Below are positions 1-9,630 of a stretch of DNA of 64,000 nt, in pieces (position 1 is the first letter of the stretch; each line of letters begins with the position of its first letter). The position numbers and the translations under genes were made by a program. This DNA comes from JAPOXR01 sp965221815 (GTDB lineage: Bacteria; Pseudomonadota; Alphaproteobacteria; Rhodobacterales; Rhodobacteraceae). The notes under the pieces were generated by a model. That model was not told the origin of the DNA and searched no databases. It saw only the letters and a list, made by a program, of their open reading frames with translations. The stretch is from NCBI GenBank assembly GCA_965221815.1, contig OZ244915.1, positions 1,054,001 through 1,118,000 on the forward strand, written 5' to 3'.

Positions 1-1509
1 GGATCTTTGCGCCAGCTTGATCCCCATATCACCGCGGCGCGACCATTGAGATTTTTTGCCCATGGGTGGGTCTCAGCCGATGCCATGTTCGGCGACAGCC
101 AGATGGAGGCGATGAAAACCATCTCCGCGATGGGATTCACCGTAAATCCGCACACCAAAATCTGTGTCGGTCATCAGGCCATGATGGCAGAATATCATCG
201 AATCGAGAAAATCCGTGCGTCACTCGGCTACGATATCGACGGCATTGTGTTCAAGGTCAACACTCTGGGTTTACAAGCGCGTCTCGGCAACAGTTCAACG
301 GCACCGCGATGGGCGATCGCGGTCAAATTTCCAGCGGAGACTGCCTGGACAGTCCTGAATGCGATCGACATTCAGGTTGGGCGAACAGGTGCCCTATCCC
401 CGGTTGCGCGTCTTGAACCGATTACTGTGGGCGGTGTGGTGGTCTCGAATGCGACCCTGCATAACGAAGATTATATCAAGGGAATCGGTGCTGACGGATC
501 TCCGATTCGTAACGGGCGCGATCTCAGGGTCGGTGATCGGGTGAAGATCTATCGCGCGGGGGATGTGATTCCCAAGGTGGCAGACATGGATCCTGCGGCA
601 CGCAAATCCAGTTCCGTACCGTATCGTTTTCCCCGATATTGCCCTGATTGCGGGTCAAAGGCCCTTCGCCTTGAGGGAGATGCGGTGCGCCGTTGTACCG
701 GCGAGTTTGTCTGTCGCTCGCAGCGGTTGGGACGATTGAAACATCTGGTTTCCCGGCCGGTATTCAATATCGAGGGGTTGGGAGACAAACTTATCGAACA
801 ATTTTTTGAGTTGGGCGTGCTGACTGAACCGGCAAACATCTTTCAACTCCGGAACAAACTGGCTGCCAACGATATCAAACTCAGTGAACAATCAGGCTGG
901 GGAGAAAAATCGGTGGCCAAACTGTTTGCTGAAATTGATTCAAAGAGAGAGGTGCCGTTGGCACGGTTTATATTTGCTCTTGGTATTCGTCATGTTGGGG
1001 AAATCGTTGCTGAAAGGCTGGCACGACATTTCTTGGCATGGGACAGTCTGGTCAAGGCAATCGACAGGTCATTGCATGCTCAAGTGGGCGAAGAGAATGA
1101 ACTCGTATCGGCCGAAGGAATTGGAGAGAAAACCGCAGATGCACTGCGACGCAGTTTCCGTGATCCAGTGGCCCGTGGGTCGATCAATCGCCTGGCGGCG
1201 CAGTTGACGATTGTGCCGGAATCCATCCGGCCAGATGGCCAACGCCCACTGGCAGGTGTCACCATCGTGTTTACCGGCACACTTGAACGCATGACTCGCG
1301 CTGAGGCCAAAGCGCGCGCCGAGGCACTTGGGGCCAGAATTGCCAGTTCAATTTCCTCAAGAACCGGGATTCTGGTTGCTGGCAACAAGGCGGGCTCCAA
1401 AGTACGGAAGGCCACGGAGTTCGGGGTGCGGATCATCTCTGAAGAGGCTTGGCTTGAGATGCTTGATCGGGAAGAGACCAGCTTTCACCCCAAAACACGC
1501 ATTCAATAA
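1..1509 (+). CDS. ligA: NAD-dependent DNA ligase LigA, 3' part
   Basis: This is the C-terminal part of the NAD+-dependent DNA ligase, which seals nicks in replication and repair. The frame is open from base 1, so the gene is cut by the window edge rather than truncated in the genome. The catalytic KxDG lysine lies outside the window. Visible parts are the end of the adenylation domain (YDIDGIVFKVN, about nt 229-261), the OB fold (VGRTGALSPVA), a four-cysteine zinc finger (CPDCG then CTGEFVC, about nt 640-715), helix-hairpin-helix repeats, and a C-terminal BRCT domain (LAGVTIVFTGTLE onward, about nt 1249-1480). The next gene starts 33 bp downstream on the same strand. Confidence 0.95.
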   Translation, partial: GSLRQLDPHITAARPLRFFAHGWVSADAMFGDSQMEAMKTISAMGFTVNPHTKICVGHQAMMAEYHRIEKIRASLGYDIDGIVFKVNTLGLQARLGNSSTAPRWAIAVKFPAETAWTVLNAIDIQVGRTGALSPVARLEPITVGGVVVSNATLHNEDYIKGIGADGSPIRNGRDLRVGDRVKIYRAGDVIPKVADMDPAARKSSSVPYRFPRYCPDCGSKALRLEGDAVRRCTGEFVCRSQRLGRLKHLVSRPVFNIEGLGDKLIEQFFELGVLTEPANIFQLRNKLAANDIKLSEQSGWGEKSVAKLFAEIDSKREVPLARFIFALGIRHVGEIVAERLARHFLAWDSLVKAIDRSLHAQVGEENELVSAEGIGEKTADALRRSFRDPVARGSINRLAAQLTIVPESIRPDGQRPLAGVTIVFTGTLERMTRAEAKARAEALGARIASSISSRTGILVAGNKAGSKVRKATEFGVRIISEEAWLEMLDREETSFHPKTRIQ

Positions 1510-1542
1510 GCAGGCGATTCAATGGAAGGGAGCTTGTAAGCC

Positions 1543-2481
1543 ATGAATAACAGCTACGACACCGGTCGGCTGAATTTGCCCTTCGTCGGCATTCCGACCT
1601 TTGCCAAGGCACCGTATCAACCGGATTGGACACAGATCGATGCTGATGTGGCTGTTCTTGGAGCACCATTTGATTTTGGGACACAATGGCGCGCGGGCGC
1701 ACGATTTGGACCGCGCGGCATACGCGAAGCCTCCACCCTGTTTTGCTTTGGTCATGCCGGTGCCTATGACCATGAGGACGACACGACATATCTTGCAGAC
1801 ACGCGCATCGTCGATCTCGGTGATGCCGATATCGTCCATACTGACACGCAAAAGAGCCACGCCAATATCGAATCAGGGGTTCGGGCAATTCTGGAAGCAG
1901 GTGCGTTGCCCGTCACTCTTGGCGGAGATCATTCAGTCAACATTCCCTGCATTGCCGCATTTTCGGACCAGGAACCAATCCATATTGTACAGATTGATGC
2001 GCATTTGGACTTTGTCGATGAGCGCCATGGTGTCCGCTTCGGTCATGGCAACCCGATGCGCCGTGCGGCGGAGACGTCATGGGTCAAGGGGATGACTCAG
2101 ATCGGCATCCGTAACGTCTCGTCAACTGCCAAGGAGGGTTTTGATGATGCACGGCGCATGGGAAGTCACATCATTTCGGTGCGAGAATTCCGGGCGATGG
2201 GTGCCGGAACCGTGTTGAATCGTATCCCTGAGAATTCGCGGATTTATATCACCATCGACATTGACGGATTCGACCCTTCAATTGCGCCAGGGACGGGCAC
2301 TCCAAGCCACGGGGGACTTCTTTACTACGAAGTTCTCGAGTTTCTTGGTGCGCTGGCCCAGCGTGAAACGATCGTCGGAATCGATCTTGTGGAAGTTGCC
2401 CCGGATTATGATCTGAGCGGCACAACCTCGATCCTGGCGGCACAATTGCTGCTCAATCTCATCGGGCGTGTGACCGTTTGA
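1543..2481 (+). CDS. speB: Agmatinase-family ureohydrolase
   Basis: This is a 312-residue member of the arginase/agmatinase family, binuclear manganese enzymes that release urea from guanidino compounds. The metal ligands are all visible: GGDHS at residues 127-131, DAHLD at 152-156, and DID at 239-241 followed by GFDPS. Length and the GTGTPS segment match agmatinases, which convert agmatine to putrescine. Guanidinobutyrase or a related substrate cannot be excluded from sequence alone. The ATG is preceded by a purine-rich AAGGGAG. The gene follows ligA closely, but no functional link is evident. Confidence 0.85.
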   Translation: MNNSYDTGRLNLPFVGIPTFAKAPYQPDWTQIDADVAVLGAPFDFGTQWRAGARFGPRGIREASTLFCFGHAGAYDHEDDTTYLADTRIVDLGDADIVHTDTQKSHANIESGVRAILEAGALPVTLGGDHSVNIPCIAAFSDQEPIHIVQIDAHLDFVDERHGVRFGHGNPMRRAAETSWVKGMTQIGIRNVSSTAKEGFDDARRMGSHIISVREFRAMGAGTVLNRIPENSRIYITIDIDGFDPSIAPGTGTPSHGGLLYYEVLEFLGALAQRETIVGIDLVEVAPDYDLSGTTSILAAQLLLNLIGRVTV

Positions 2482-3225
2482 CACATATCCGGAAATCACC
2501 GAGGAGGAATAGGAAAATCACGACAGGGCAGTGTGTTCGATGAGATATTTCCAGAAGTGATACGCAGGCGAGGTGGTCAACCAGATATCGGGTTTGGTAA
2601 ACATTGTTTTGATCTTTAAATATTCGTGTTTGGCCACCTCTTTGTTGCTATGACGCAACAGAAAAACTATATTTGTTCTCATAAATGCCTCTAAGCGCCC
2701 TTTGTTCTTAATTTAGGAATAAAAAAAGAACATACATGTTCCAACTCTGAAAATGTGGAACAAAATGAAAAAACAAATACGACGATTTCCACGCCGTGCA
2801 ATCGTTCGCAATGTTGCCGACGGCATCGGTTTTCTCTCAATCATTATCACGACAATTGCCTTCATTTACATTTATAACGGTTTCTCCTGACAGCGTGTCA
2901 ATTCGTCATGACCCTCGAGATGTGCCGTGGGCGTTGCGCGTTGGTTATTTGACATGCTGGGATGCTTGATCAAACCCAGGGAACCATCGATTGGCACGAC
3001 GGCACCCACATGTTGGTCCGACCTCAAAAGGTGCTTGTTTCAGCATCTTCTGGTATATGTTGAGCATGGTTCTGGTTTCGACCATTGATCTTCGGCCAGT
3101 GGGTCCGCCGGGGACGGGTCAACACCGATGACGCGGGCGCGTCGTGTTCCGGGAGGTGAAAGGGCAATTGGTCACTGTTGATTTCAATCGATCTCATGCA
3201 CACAAAAAGTTCACCATGATGCCGC
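2482..3225. other. Long intergenic region
   Basis: About 740 bases lie between the agmatinase and gluQ. The middle part (about 2590-2890) is clearly AT-rich compared with its flanks and contains one short membrane-protein-like reading frame, listed separately. No tRNA, riboswitch or transposon end was recognised. Confidence 0.5.
2753..2890 (+). CDS. Possible small basic membrane protein
   Basis: A 45-codon frame runs from ATG 2753, with an in-frame alternative ATG at 2765. It encodes a basic N-terminus (KKQIRRFPRR) followed by one hydrophobic stretch (FLSIIITTIAFIYIYNGF), the layout of a single-pass small membrane protein with its N-terminus inside. The ribosome binding site is weak; TGGAA before the second ATG is the best candidate. 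It lies in an AT-rich patch. No family was recognised, and it could be a chance frame. Confidence 0.3.
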   Translation: MWNKMKKQIRRFPRRAIVRNVADGIGFLSIIITTIAFIYIYNGFS

Positions 3226-4095
3226 ATGCATCGTGATCGTTTTGCCCCTTCGCCAACTGGGCGTCTCCATCTCGGTCATGCATTTTCGGCATTAACCGCC
3301 TGGGAAAATTGCCGGCAATTCGGGGGTGAATTCATCCTGCGGATTGAGGACATTGATACGGAGCGATCACGCGAATCTTATGTTGACGCCATTTTTGAGG
3401 ATCTGGAATGGCTCGGACTGAGTTGGCCTTCACCCGTGATGCGTCAGTCTGAACGTATCGATGTCTACGAAAGAGCATTGGTTTCGCTGATTGATCTCGG
3501 CATTTGCTATCCCTGTCGATGCACGCGCCGTGATATCCAGAATGCGTTGATGGGCCCACAAGAATCATCGATCGGCGAATCAAGGCTAGCTCCGGAGAAA
3601 CGGATATATCCAGGCATTTGCCGACATCGATCAATTCAGGAGGCCGGACCCGGAGATTCCATTCGACTCGATATGAAAAAAGCTATTGACAGTCTCGGGG
3701 GTCGCGAGGCCGCTCGCAGAATCAGCTACCGGGATGTTGGCCCGCAATGCGACGGTCTTCATTTTCTTGATCCAGACAATCTGATTAACGCACATGGTGA
3801 CATTGTCCTGGCCCGCCGGGATATCAGGACTTCGTATCATCTGGCGGTGGTCGTCGATGACCATTATCAAGACGTGACCTGTGTGAGCCGTGGCGAGGAT
3901 CTGTTCGGCGTCACTCCAATTCACCGTCTTTTGCAGGGACTGCTGCAGTTGAAGCCGCCGGTCTGGCACCATCATCGCCTCATACGTGATGAGCATGGGC
4001 AACGCCTCGCGAAACGCGCCGGTTCAACCGCCATAAGCGAATTTCGCAAATCAGGTCATAGCGTGCGCAGTTTGAGGGAAAAGATCGGCTTATGA
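3226..4095 (+). CDS. gluQ: Glutamyl-Q tRNA(Asp) synthetase
   Basis: This is a 289-residue paralogue of the glutamyl-tRNA synthetase catalytic domain. It attaches glutamate to the queuosine base in the anticodon of tRNA(Asp). The class I signatures are present: HLGHA (residues 15-19) as the HIGH motif and a KRAGS loop near residue 262 in place of KMSKS. The family zinc site is visible as C94, C97 and C99 with Y128 and C132. The anticodon-binding domain of true GltX is absent, as expected. The gene is convergent with hisI, with only 9 bases between the stop codons. Confidence 0.93.
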   Translation: MHRDRFAPSPTGRLHLGHAFSALTAWENCRQFGGEFILRIEDIDTERSRESYVDAIFEDLEWLGLSWPSPVMRQSERIDVYERALVSLIDLGICYPCRCTRRDIQNALMGPQESSIGESRLAPEKRIYPGICRHRSIQEAGPGDSIRLDMKKAIDSLGGREAARRISYRDVGPQCDGLHFLDPDNLINAHGDIVLARRDIRTSYHLAVVVDDHYQDVTCVSRGEDLFGVTPIHRLLQGLLQLKPPVWHHHRLIRDEHGQRLAKRAGSTAISEFRKSGHSVRSLREKIGL

Positions 4096-4104
4096 GATCG
4101 GGGA

Positions 4105-4449
4105 TCAGCCTGCGGGCCGCGGGATCAGTTCTTTGGGCAGCGATTCAAAAAAACAACTGCGCGCTCCAGTGTGGCACGCAACACCAGTTTGCTCGACCGT
4201 GGCCAGCAGACAATCGCGATCACAATCTGCTTTCATTTCAATCAGATGCTGCGTATTTCCGCTTGTTTCACCTTTGACCCAAAGGCATTTCCGTGATCTT
4301 GACCAATATGTCATACGCGAAGTCCTGAGTGTCTGTTGCAATGATTCCCGATTCATCCACGCGACCATCAGCACATCGCCAATCTTCGCATCCTGAACGA
4401 CAACCGGTATCAACCCTGCTGCGTCAAACTTGAGCCCAGAAAGTTTCAC
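4105..4449 (-). CDS. hisI: Phosphoribosyl-AMP cyclohydrolase
   Basis: This 114-residue HisI carries out the third step of histidine synthesis, opening the adenine ring of phosphoribosyl-AMP. It is the stand-alone form, not fused to HisE. The metal-binding signature D75-C76-D77-x-D79 and the C92-H93...C99 motif (GVACHTGARSCF) are intact. It is not next to other his genes. It starts 76 bases from the divergent scaffold gene and may share that intergenic region as a divergent promoter. Confidence 0.95.
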   Translation of the reverse strand: MKLSGLKFDAAGLIPVVVQDAKIGDVLMVAWMNRESLQQTLRTSRMTYWSRSRKCLWVKGETSGNTQHLIEMKADCDRDCLLATVEQTGVACHTGARSCFFESLPKELIPRPAG

Positions 4450-4525
4450 AATTTGACCTCATCTTCTATTTCTGTCTTTTGCCCCCTACATTGAGTTGGG
4501 TAACCCTCCATGCGGTGCGCGACGA

Positions 4526-4984
4526 ATGAACGACTCCTCTGACCTTGTAAAGCTCTACTCCCAAAGGATCCTGGCTCTTGCTGCAGACATTCCTTTGACA
4601 ACACCGATTGAAACTCCGCAGGCGACGGCCAAGGTCCGGTCTCCACTGTGTGGCTCGACTGTGACCGTTGAAATCAAGGTTCATCAGGGAATCGTCACTG
4701 CTTTTGGCCAAAATGTAAAGGCATGCGCCCTTGGCCAGGCATCGGCATCAATTCTCGGCAGGAATATTGTCGGGCGTAACCGCAAAGAAGTTGCATTGGC
4801 CCATCACGAGCTGAAGGAGATGCTGACGAATCATGGTCCACCCCCGGCGGTGCCTTTTGATGAATTATGCGTTCTGCAGCCGGCAAGAGATTACAAGAAT
4901 CGCCATGCTTCCATCATGCTTGTATTCGACGCGACGCTCAAAGCATTCGATCAGGCTGAATTGGACGGGATCACGGGCCGTTGA
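4526..4984 (+). CDS. NifU/IscU-like Fe-S scaffold family protein
   Basis: This 152-residue protein resembles the alphaproteobacterial iron-sulfur scaffold-like family. Its core has conserved cysteines in APLCGS-like (SPLCGS) and KACALGQAS contexts. The third IscU cysteine position is not obvious; a late cysteine sits in ELCVLQPAR. ATG 4526 was chosen because family members begin with a short polar stretch then LVKLYSQRIL. An upstream in-frame TTG at 4496 would add ten unconserved residues. There are no isc or suf genes nearby, so the exact role in cluster assembly is inferred from the family. Confidence 0.8.
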   Translation: MNDSSDLVKLYSQRILALAADIPLTTPIETPQATAKVRSPLCGSTVTVEIKVHQGIVTAFGQNVKACALGQASASILGRNIVGRNRKEVALAHHELKEMLTNHGPPPAVPFDELCVLQPARDYKNRHASIMLVFDATLKAFDQAELDGITGR

Positions 4985-5188
4985 TTTGTGAACATCCATC
5001 TGAGTTTTGAATCGGTGACGCGATGCATGGAAGCCCGCAGAGATTCAAGATCTGTCTTTCATGCGACTCCAGTGGATCATTAACCGTTTATTCCAGCAAG
5101 TGTACTTGAGCCGGACGCATCAATGCGATCGTGTCCACATGAATTCAACAGTCGATGACAGGAAGCTCAGCCAAACGGGAAAGACGAT

Positions 5189-7984
5189 TTATGTGTTCTC
5201 TTGCGCGGTTTGGTGTGGTTCCGGTCCAGTCTCCGATATCTCCTCTGTGTCGTCATGAACGTTTGTGTCGACTGTCTCGTTGATCCGGGCAACTGAAACC
5301 ACTTCCTCGCCTTCTGCCAGCCGGATGATTCGGACCCCGCTCGAGGTTCGCGACTGGTAAGATATGTCTGCAACCCGGCATCTGATTGACTGACCGCTAT
5401 TTGTCGTTAACATGATCTGGTCTTCGATATTGACGGTGAGGAAGGCAACGATTCCACCGCCACCCATCCCGTTGACGCCGAGTCCACCGCGTCCAGTCAA
5501 TCGATAATCAAAGGATGACGATAATTTTCCGCTGCCGTTGCCGGAAATCGTCAACAGCAGACACTCGGCGGCGACCATTTCCTGATAGACTGCGCGCGCG
5601 CGTATCTCTGTCTCATCCAGTTGCAATGCGCTGTCATCGGGCGGGTCTGCTCCTTCGGTATCCCGATTGCGACTGCGCCAGAATGCGGCACGGATGCGCA
5701 AGAAAATATTACGCCTCGTTGTCGTCACATCGTAACCGGGGATGATCTCCATCGCGACGACTTGGCCACCATTACAAAAACGGATTCCTCGTACACCTTC
5801 GGAGTAACGCGACCGGAAAATCCTGAGTTCCGATACCGAAAACCGGATGACTTGACCATTTGATCCAGCCAGCATGACATCATCACCAGTTTGACAGATT
5901 CTGGCATCCACCAGGGAAACACCTTCCGGAAGACGTACAGCGATTTTGCCGTTGGACATCACATTGGCAAAATCCGACAGGCGGTTGCGACGCAGTCGCC
6001 CCGCAGAATTCACGAGGATAATCTCCCGGTCATCCCAGAATTCCTCATCGATATCAATGGGTGTGATTGCGGCGATCGAAACGCCAGGATCAATGGGAAG
6101 AATATTGACGATCGCCTTGCCGCGTGCATTGCGGCTGGAACGCGGAAGTTTCCATGTCTTGAGCTTGTAAACATAACCGCTGGTTGTGAAGAACAGGAGG
6201 GCATGATGCGTGTTCACGACATACTGTGCGGTGACGAAATCTTCGTCTTTGGTTGACATTCCGGAGATGCCTTTTCCGCCGCGCTTTTGTGCCCGGAACT
6301 CGGTCAATGGGGTCCGTTTGATATATCCACCATTGGTGATCGTGACGACGACATCCTCAGGCTCGATCAGATCCTCGTCGTCGATATCGTCTGTATATTC
6401 CGAGATCTGGGTGCGGCGCGGAACGGCAAACAGTTCCTTCACTTCGCGCAGTTCATTCGCAATGATCGATCGAATGCGTGATGCGGAAGCGAGGATATCC
6501 AGACATTCACGGATTTTCTCCGCCAGTTTCTGGAGTTCATCACCGGTTTCACGAATTCCGAGAGCAGTGAGACGTTGCAAGCGCAACTCGAGTATCGCAC
6601 GCGCCTGCTCGTCTGACAGGCGGTAGGTGCCGTCATCACGGATCGCATTGAGCGGATCATCAATGAGCTGCACATAGTCGGCGATTTCTGTTGCCGGCCA
6701 ACTTCTTTCCTGCAGCCGTTCGCGCGCTGCCGCCGGCTCGGAGGATGAACGAATGATATGGACCACTTCGTCGATATTGGATGCTGCCACTGCCAAACCG
6801 CAAAGGAGATGACTGCGCGCCCGCGCTCGACTGAGTTCATCTGCTGTTCGCCGACTGACCACTTCTTCCCGGAATTCGACAAACGAACGCAGTATCGTAT
6901 CGAGCGGCATTCGTTCTGGACGTCCACCATTCAACGCCAGCATGTTACAGCTGAAATGCGTCTGCATCTGGGAATTCTTCCACAACTGGTTCAACACGAC
7001 TTCCGCCGTCGCGTCGCGTTTGAGGTCAATGACGACACGCACGCCACTACGATCGGACTCGTCACGAATACTGGAGATGCCTTCGACCTTCTTGTCGCGG
7101 ACAGTTTGTGCAATCCGCTCAATCATGCTCGCCTTGTTGACCTGATAGGGGATCTCTTCAATGATAATCGCCTGGCGATCTTTCTGAGTCTCTTCGATTC
7201 GCGTCTTGGCGCGGATGACGATCTTGCCACGACCCGTTGCATATGTTTCGGCCGCGCCATGCCGTCCCTGGATAATTCCACCCGTTGGAAAGTCGGGAGC
7301 GGGGACATGCTCCATCAGGGCCCCGATCGATATATCTGGATTGTCAATGAGTGCCAGAGTGGCATCAATGACCTCACCCAGATTATGCGGCGGAATATTG
7401 GTTGCCATACCGACGGCAATTCCACCGCCACCATTGATGAGGAGGTTCGGGAACCGCGCCGGTAACACCATCGGTTCCTGATCTTTACCGTCATAATTGT
7501 CCTGAAAGGTGACGGTATTCCGGTCGATGTCGGCGAGCAGCCACTGGGCTGCTTTTGCCATGCGCACCTCGGTGTAGCGCATTGCCGCCGGATTATCCCC
7601 ATCCATCGATCCAAAATTGCCCTGCCCGTCAAGGAGCGGCAAAGACATGGAAAAATCCTGTGCCATGCGCACCAACGCGTCATAGATCGCGGCATCGCCG
7701 TGTGGGTGATACTTACCCATGACATCTCCGACCGGTCGCGCCGATTTGCGGAAAGCCTTGTCGTGGGAGTTTCCGGTTTCATGCATTGCATACAAAATCC
7801 GCCGATGAACCGGCTTGAGTCCATCACGAAGGTCGGGAATGGCACGTGAGACAATCACGCTCATTGCATAATCGAGATAGGCCGAACGCAACTCGTCTAC
7901 AATCGAGACTCCAGGACCCAATGGCGGCGGATTGTAAGTCTCACCGTTGGGTTCATCGGGGGGATTGTCGGCACTATCATTCAC
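5189..7984 (-). CDS. gyrA: DNA gyrase subunit A
   Basis: GyrA (931 residues) is the DNA breakage-reunion subunit of the gyrase A2B2 complex. The active-site tyrosine is Y137 in AMRYTEV, matching E. coli Y122. The beta-pinwheel C-terminal domain carries a GyrA box as QKRGGKG. The quinolone-determining segment is HPHGDAAIYD, so E. coli position Ser83 is Ala98 here while Asp87 is conserved (Asp102). The C-terminal domain has an extra charged insert with RSRNRDTEGADPPDD, as in other alphaproteobacteria. It lies downstream of ssb on the same strand, with a 509-bp gap. Confidence 0.98.
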   Translation of the reverse strand: MNDSADNPPDEPNGETYNPPPLGPGVSIVDELRSAYLDYAMSVIVSRAIPDLRDGLKPVHRRILYAMHETGNSHDKAFRKSARPVGDVMGKYHPHGDAAIYDALVRMAQDFSMSLPLLDGQGNFGSMDGDNPAAMRYTEVRMAKAAQWLLADIDRNTVTFQDNYDGKDQEPMVLPARFPNLLINGGGGIAVGMATNIPPHNLGEVIDATLALIDNPDISIGALMEHVPAPDFPTGGIIQGRHGAAETYATGRGKIVIRAKTRIEETQKDRQAIIIEEIPYQVNKASMIERIAQTVRDKKVEGISSIRDESDRSGVRVVIDLKRDATAEVVLNQLWKNSQMQTHFSCNMLALNGGRPERMPLDTILRSFVEFREEVVSRRTADELSRARARSHLLCGLAVAASNIDEVVHIIRSSSEPAAARERLQERSWPATEIADYVQLIDDPLNAIRDDGTYRLSDEQARAILELRLQRLTALGIRETGDELQKLAEKIRECLDILASASRIRSIIANELREVKELFAVPRRTQISEYTDDIDDEDLIEPEDVVVTITNGGYIKRTPLTEFRAQKRGGKGISGMSTKDEDFVTAQYVVNTHHALLFFTTSGYVYKLKTWKLPRSSRNARGKAIVNILPIDPGVSIAAITPIDIDEEFWDDREIILVNSAGRLRRNRLSDFANVMSNGKIAVRLPEGVSLVDARICQTGDDVMLAGSNGQVIRFSVSELRIFRSRYSEGVRGIRFCNGGQVVAMEIIPGYDVTTTRRNIFLRIRAAFWRSRNRDTEGADPPDDSALQLDETEIRARAVYQEMVAAECLLLTISGNGSGKLSSSFDYRLTGRGGLGVNGMGGGGIVAFLTVNIEDQIMLTTNSGQSIRCRVADISYQSRTSSGVRIIRLAEGEEVVSVARINETVDTNVHDDTEEISETGPEPHQTAQENT

Positions 7985-8493
7985 GGCAGAGATTCATTTC
8001 GCATGTGTCAAATCTTGTGGTTGTCACCCTATCGTATCACAATATAGGTGTAAATGCCGCGCTTTATTGTTGAGTCCACCCGATTGTTTCCAAACGCGTC
8101 GATGCCGCGTTGGTGATACGCATTCACATCCAGGGACCGTGACAAGACAGGCGCACGAATCGCGACCTGTCGATGCAACGATTACACGGATGTCTTCTTG
8201 CCCGAATATCCTCGGCGGGACGTCAGATTATGCGACAATGCCGACATCAAACTGCGATGGCGCCTGTTACGAGATTCGGCAGTTGGGTTGGGCTCTTCGG
8301 AGGAAACTGCAGGGATGACGACGGTGATCAAAGATCAGTGTTTCACAGGGGGAATGATCGGCAGGTCGGTCGCTGCACGTCAATTCCCCTGTTTCGCTTG
8401 AACCGACTGTCATGCCCCGAAAAATCTGAGGAAAGATATGTGGACAAACAGGCGGTGCCTGCTGGTCGCGTTCGGATTTCCTTGCGGTCAATC
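7985..8493. other. gyrA upstream region
   Basis: The 509 bases between ssb and gyrA (both on the minus strand) must hold the gyrA promoter. No convincing gene is present; the open frames here lack family features or a plausible start. I could not assign a clear -35/-10 pair or a terminator for ssb. Confidence 0.4.
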
Positions 8494-9069
8494 CTAAAAC
8501 GGGATGTCATCATCGTCACCATCGTTTCCGGTGCCGTAACTCCGTTCACCAAAGCCAGAGTCGAAAACTCCCTCCCTGTCTCGACCAGAATCAGATGTTG
8601 AGCCCTGAGCGGTTTGCGCCGATTCTCTCGGTGAGCGCGGCGCGGCAAGTGCAGATGATGCCCCAACCCGTTCCTCGCTTCGGCCATGGCTGCCTTGATC
8701 AAATGAAGACATGTCACGACGCCCACCCAACAACACCATCGTCCCGCCAAAACCCCTGACGGCGACCTCTGTTGTGTAACGTTCCTCACCATTCTGGTCC
8801 TGCCACTTTCGCGTTTCCAATGCACCTTCAATATAGACCTTTTCGCCTTTGTGGAGATATTGCTGAACAACTTTCACGAGTCCATCTGCATAGATGGTCA
8901 CATTGTGCCATTGGGTTTTTTCTCGCTTCTCACCACTGTTTCGGTCTGTCCACCGTTCGCTTGTCGCGATACGCAACCGACAATATTGCGCACCGCTGGG
9001 AAACTCGCGGGTTTCCGGATCCGCGCCGAGATTACCTAAGAGAATAACCTTGTTTACTGATCCAACCAT
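8494..9069 (-). CDS. ssb: Single-stranded DNA-binding protein
   Basis: This SSB has 191 residues. The N-terminal OB fold begins with SVNKVILLGNLGADPE and includes the ssDNA-binding segment TQWHNVTIYADGL. A low-complexity Ser/Gly/Arg linker follows. The acidic tip ends DDDDIPF, the docking site for replication and repair partners. The gene is divergent from uvrA, a common alphaproteobacterial arrangement. Confidence 0.97.
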   Translation of the reverse strand: MVGSVNKVILLGNLGADPETREFPSGAQYCRLRIATSERWTDRNSGEKREKTQWHNVTIYADGLVKVVQQYLHKGEKVYIEGALETRKWQDQNGEERYTTEVAVRGFGGTMVLLGGRRDMSSFDQGSHGRSEERVGASSALAAPRSPRESAQTAQGSTSDSGRDREGVFDSGFGERSYGTGNDGDDDDIPF

Positions 9070-9336
9070 GATTTTCTCCAGATCATTTTCGGCGGGAAGT
9101 TGCCGATGCCCCTGGCGCGATGTGCAGCAGAGGTTGAGGCATGTCCCAACTATGTAAAGTGTCTCTTGGAACTGTCAACTGTCGACATAACGATAAAGAT
9201 AGATTCACGCAGAACGTGGGATTCTGTCGCCTATAGCCGATCTCCGTCTTGAAGAAAACGCACCGCGCATTTTTTACGACATAACAATCGGCACGATATC
9301 CTGATTATCGAAGTGGGAAGGGTCACACCAGTTAGA

Positions 9337-9409
9337 GGGGTTTATAAAGACCCGTTGACACAATACAACATGATGCGTTTTTATTGAAAGACTGACGCAA
9401 CATAATGCG
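9337..9409 (+). promoter_or_regulatory. Regulatory-like element upstream of uvrA, shared with bamA
   Basis: The segment starts with GGGGTTTATAAAGAC (9337-9351), then three bases, then TTGACA (9355-9360). Two similar 12-mers follow, CAACATGATGCG (9366-9377) and CAACATAATGCG (9398-9409), 32 bases apart. The same 15-mer, spacing and TTGACA occur upstream of bamA (56140-56163), again followed by two related 12-mers 32 bases apart. TTGACA resembles a -35 box, but no convincing -10 is placed. The function is unknown. The rest of the 9070-9630 ssb-uvrA interval shows no gene. Confidence 0.45.
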
Positions 9410-9630
9410 AGATGTCAGTTCATCTTGATCAGCCCCAGTTATCAACTCAAATCGCTCGCATCGAATACGCCCCCGGCGGCGGCAAGCGGACAATCGCACT
9501 GGATTGACTGGACAAGATGGCAAGTGACGCAACAACGGGTGCCTCAGTTCGAAACTGAACAAACCATATGCAGTTCATCGTTGCCTCAGCCCGTGGTTGC
9601 TTATATCGACACGCGTTTGAAGGAGCGGGT

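Noticed and set aside
1..1509. LigA as a truncated pseudogene
   Set aside because: The frame is open to the first base and the residues before the first ATG/TTG match LigA (GSLRQLDP), so the gene simply continues outside the window.
9070..9630. SOS box between ssb and uvrA
   Set aside because: I looked for GTTC-N7-GTTC and GAAC-N7-GAAC, the alphaproteobacterial LexA forms. Only partial hits (for example GTTCGAAACTGAAC) were found, without the right spacing.
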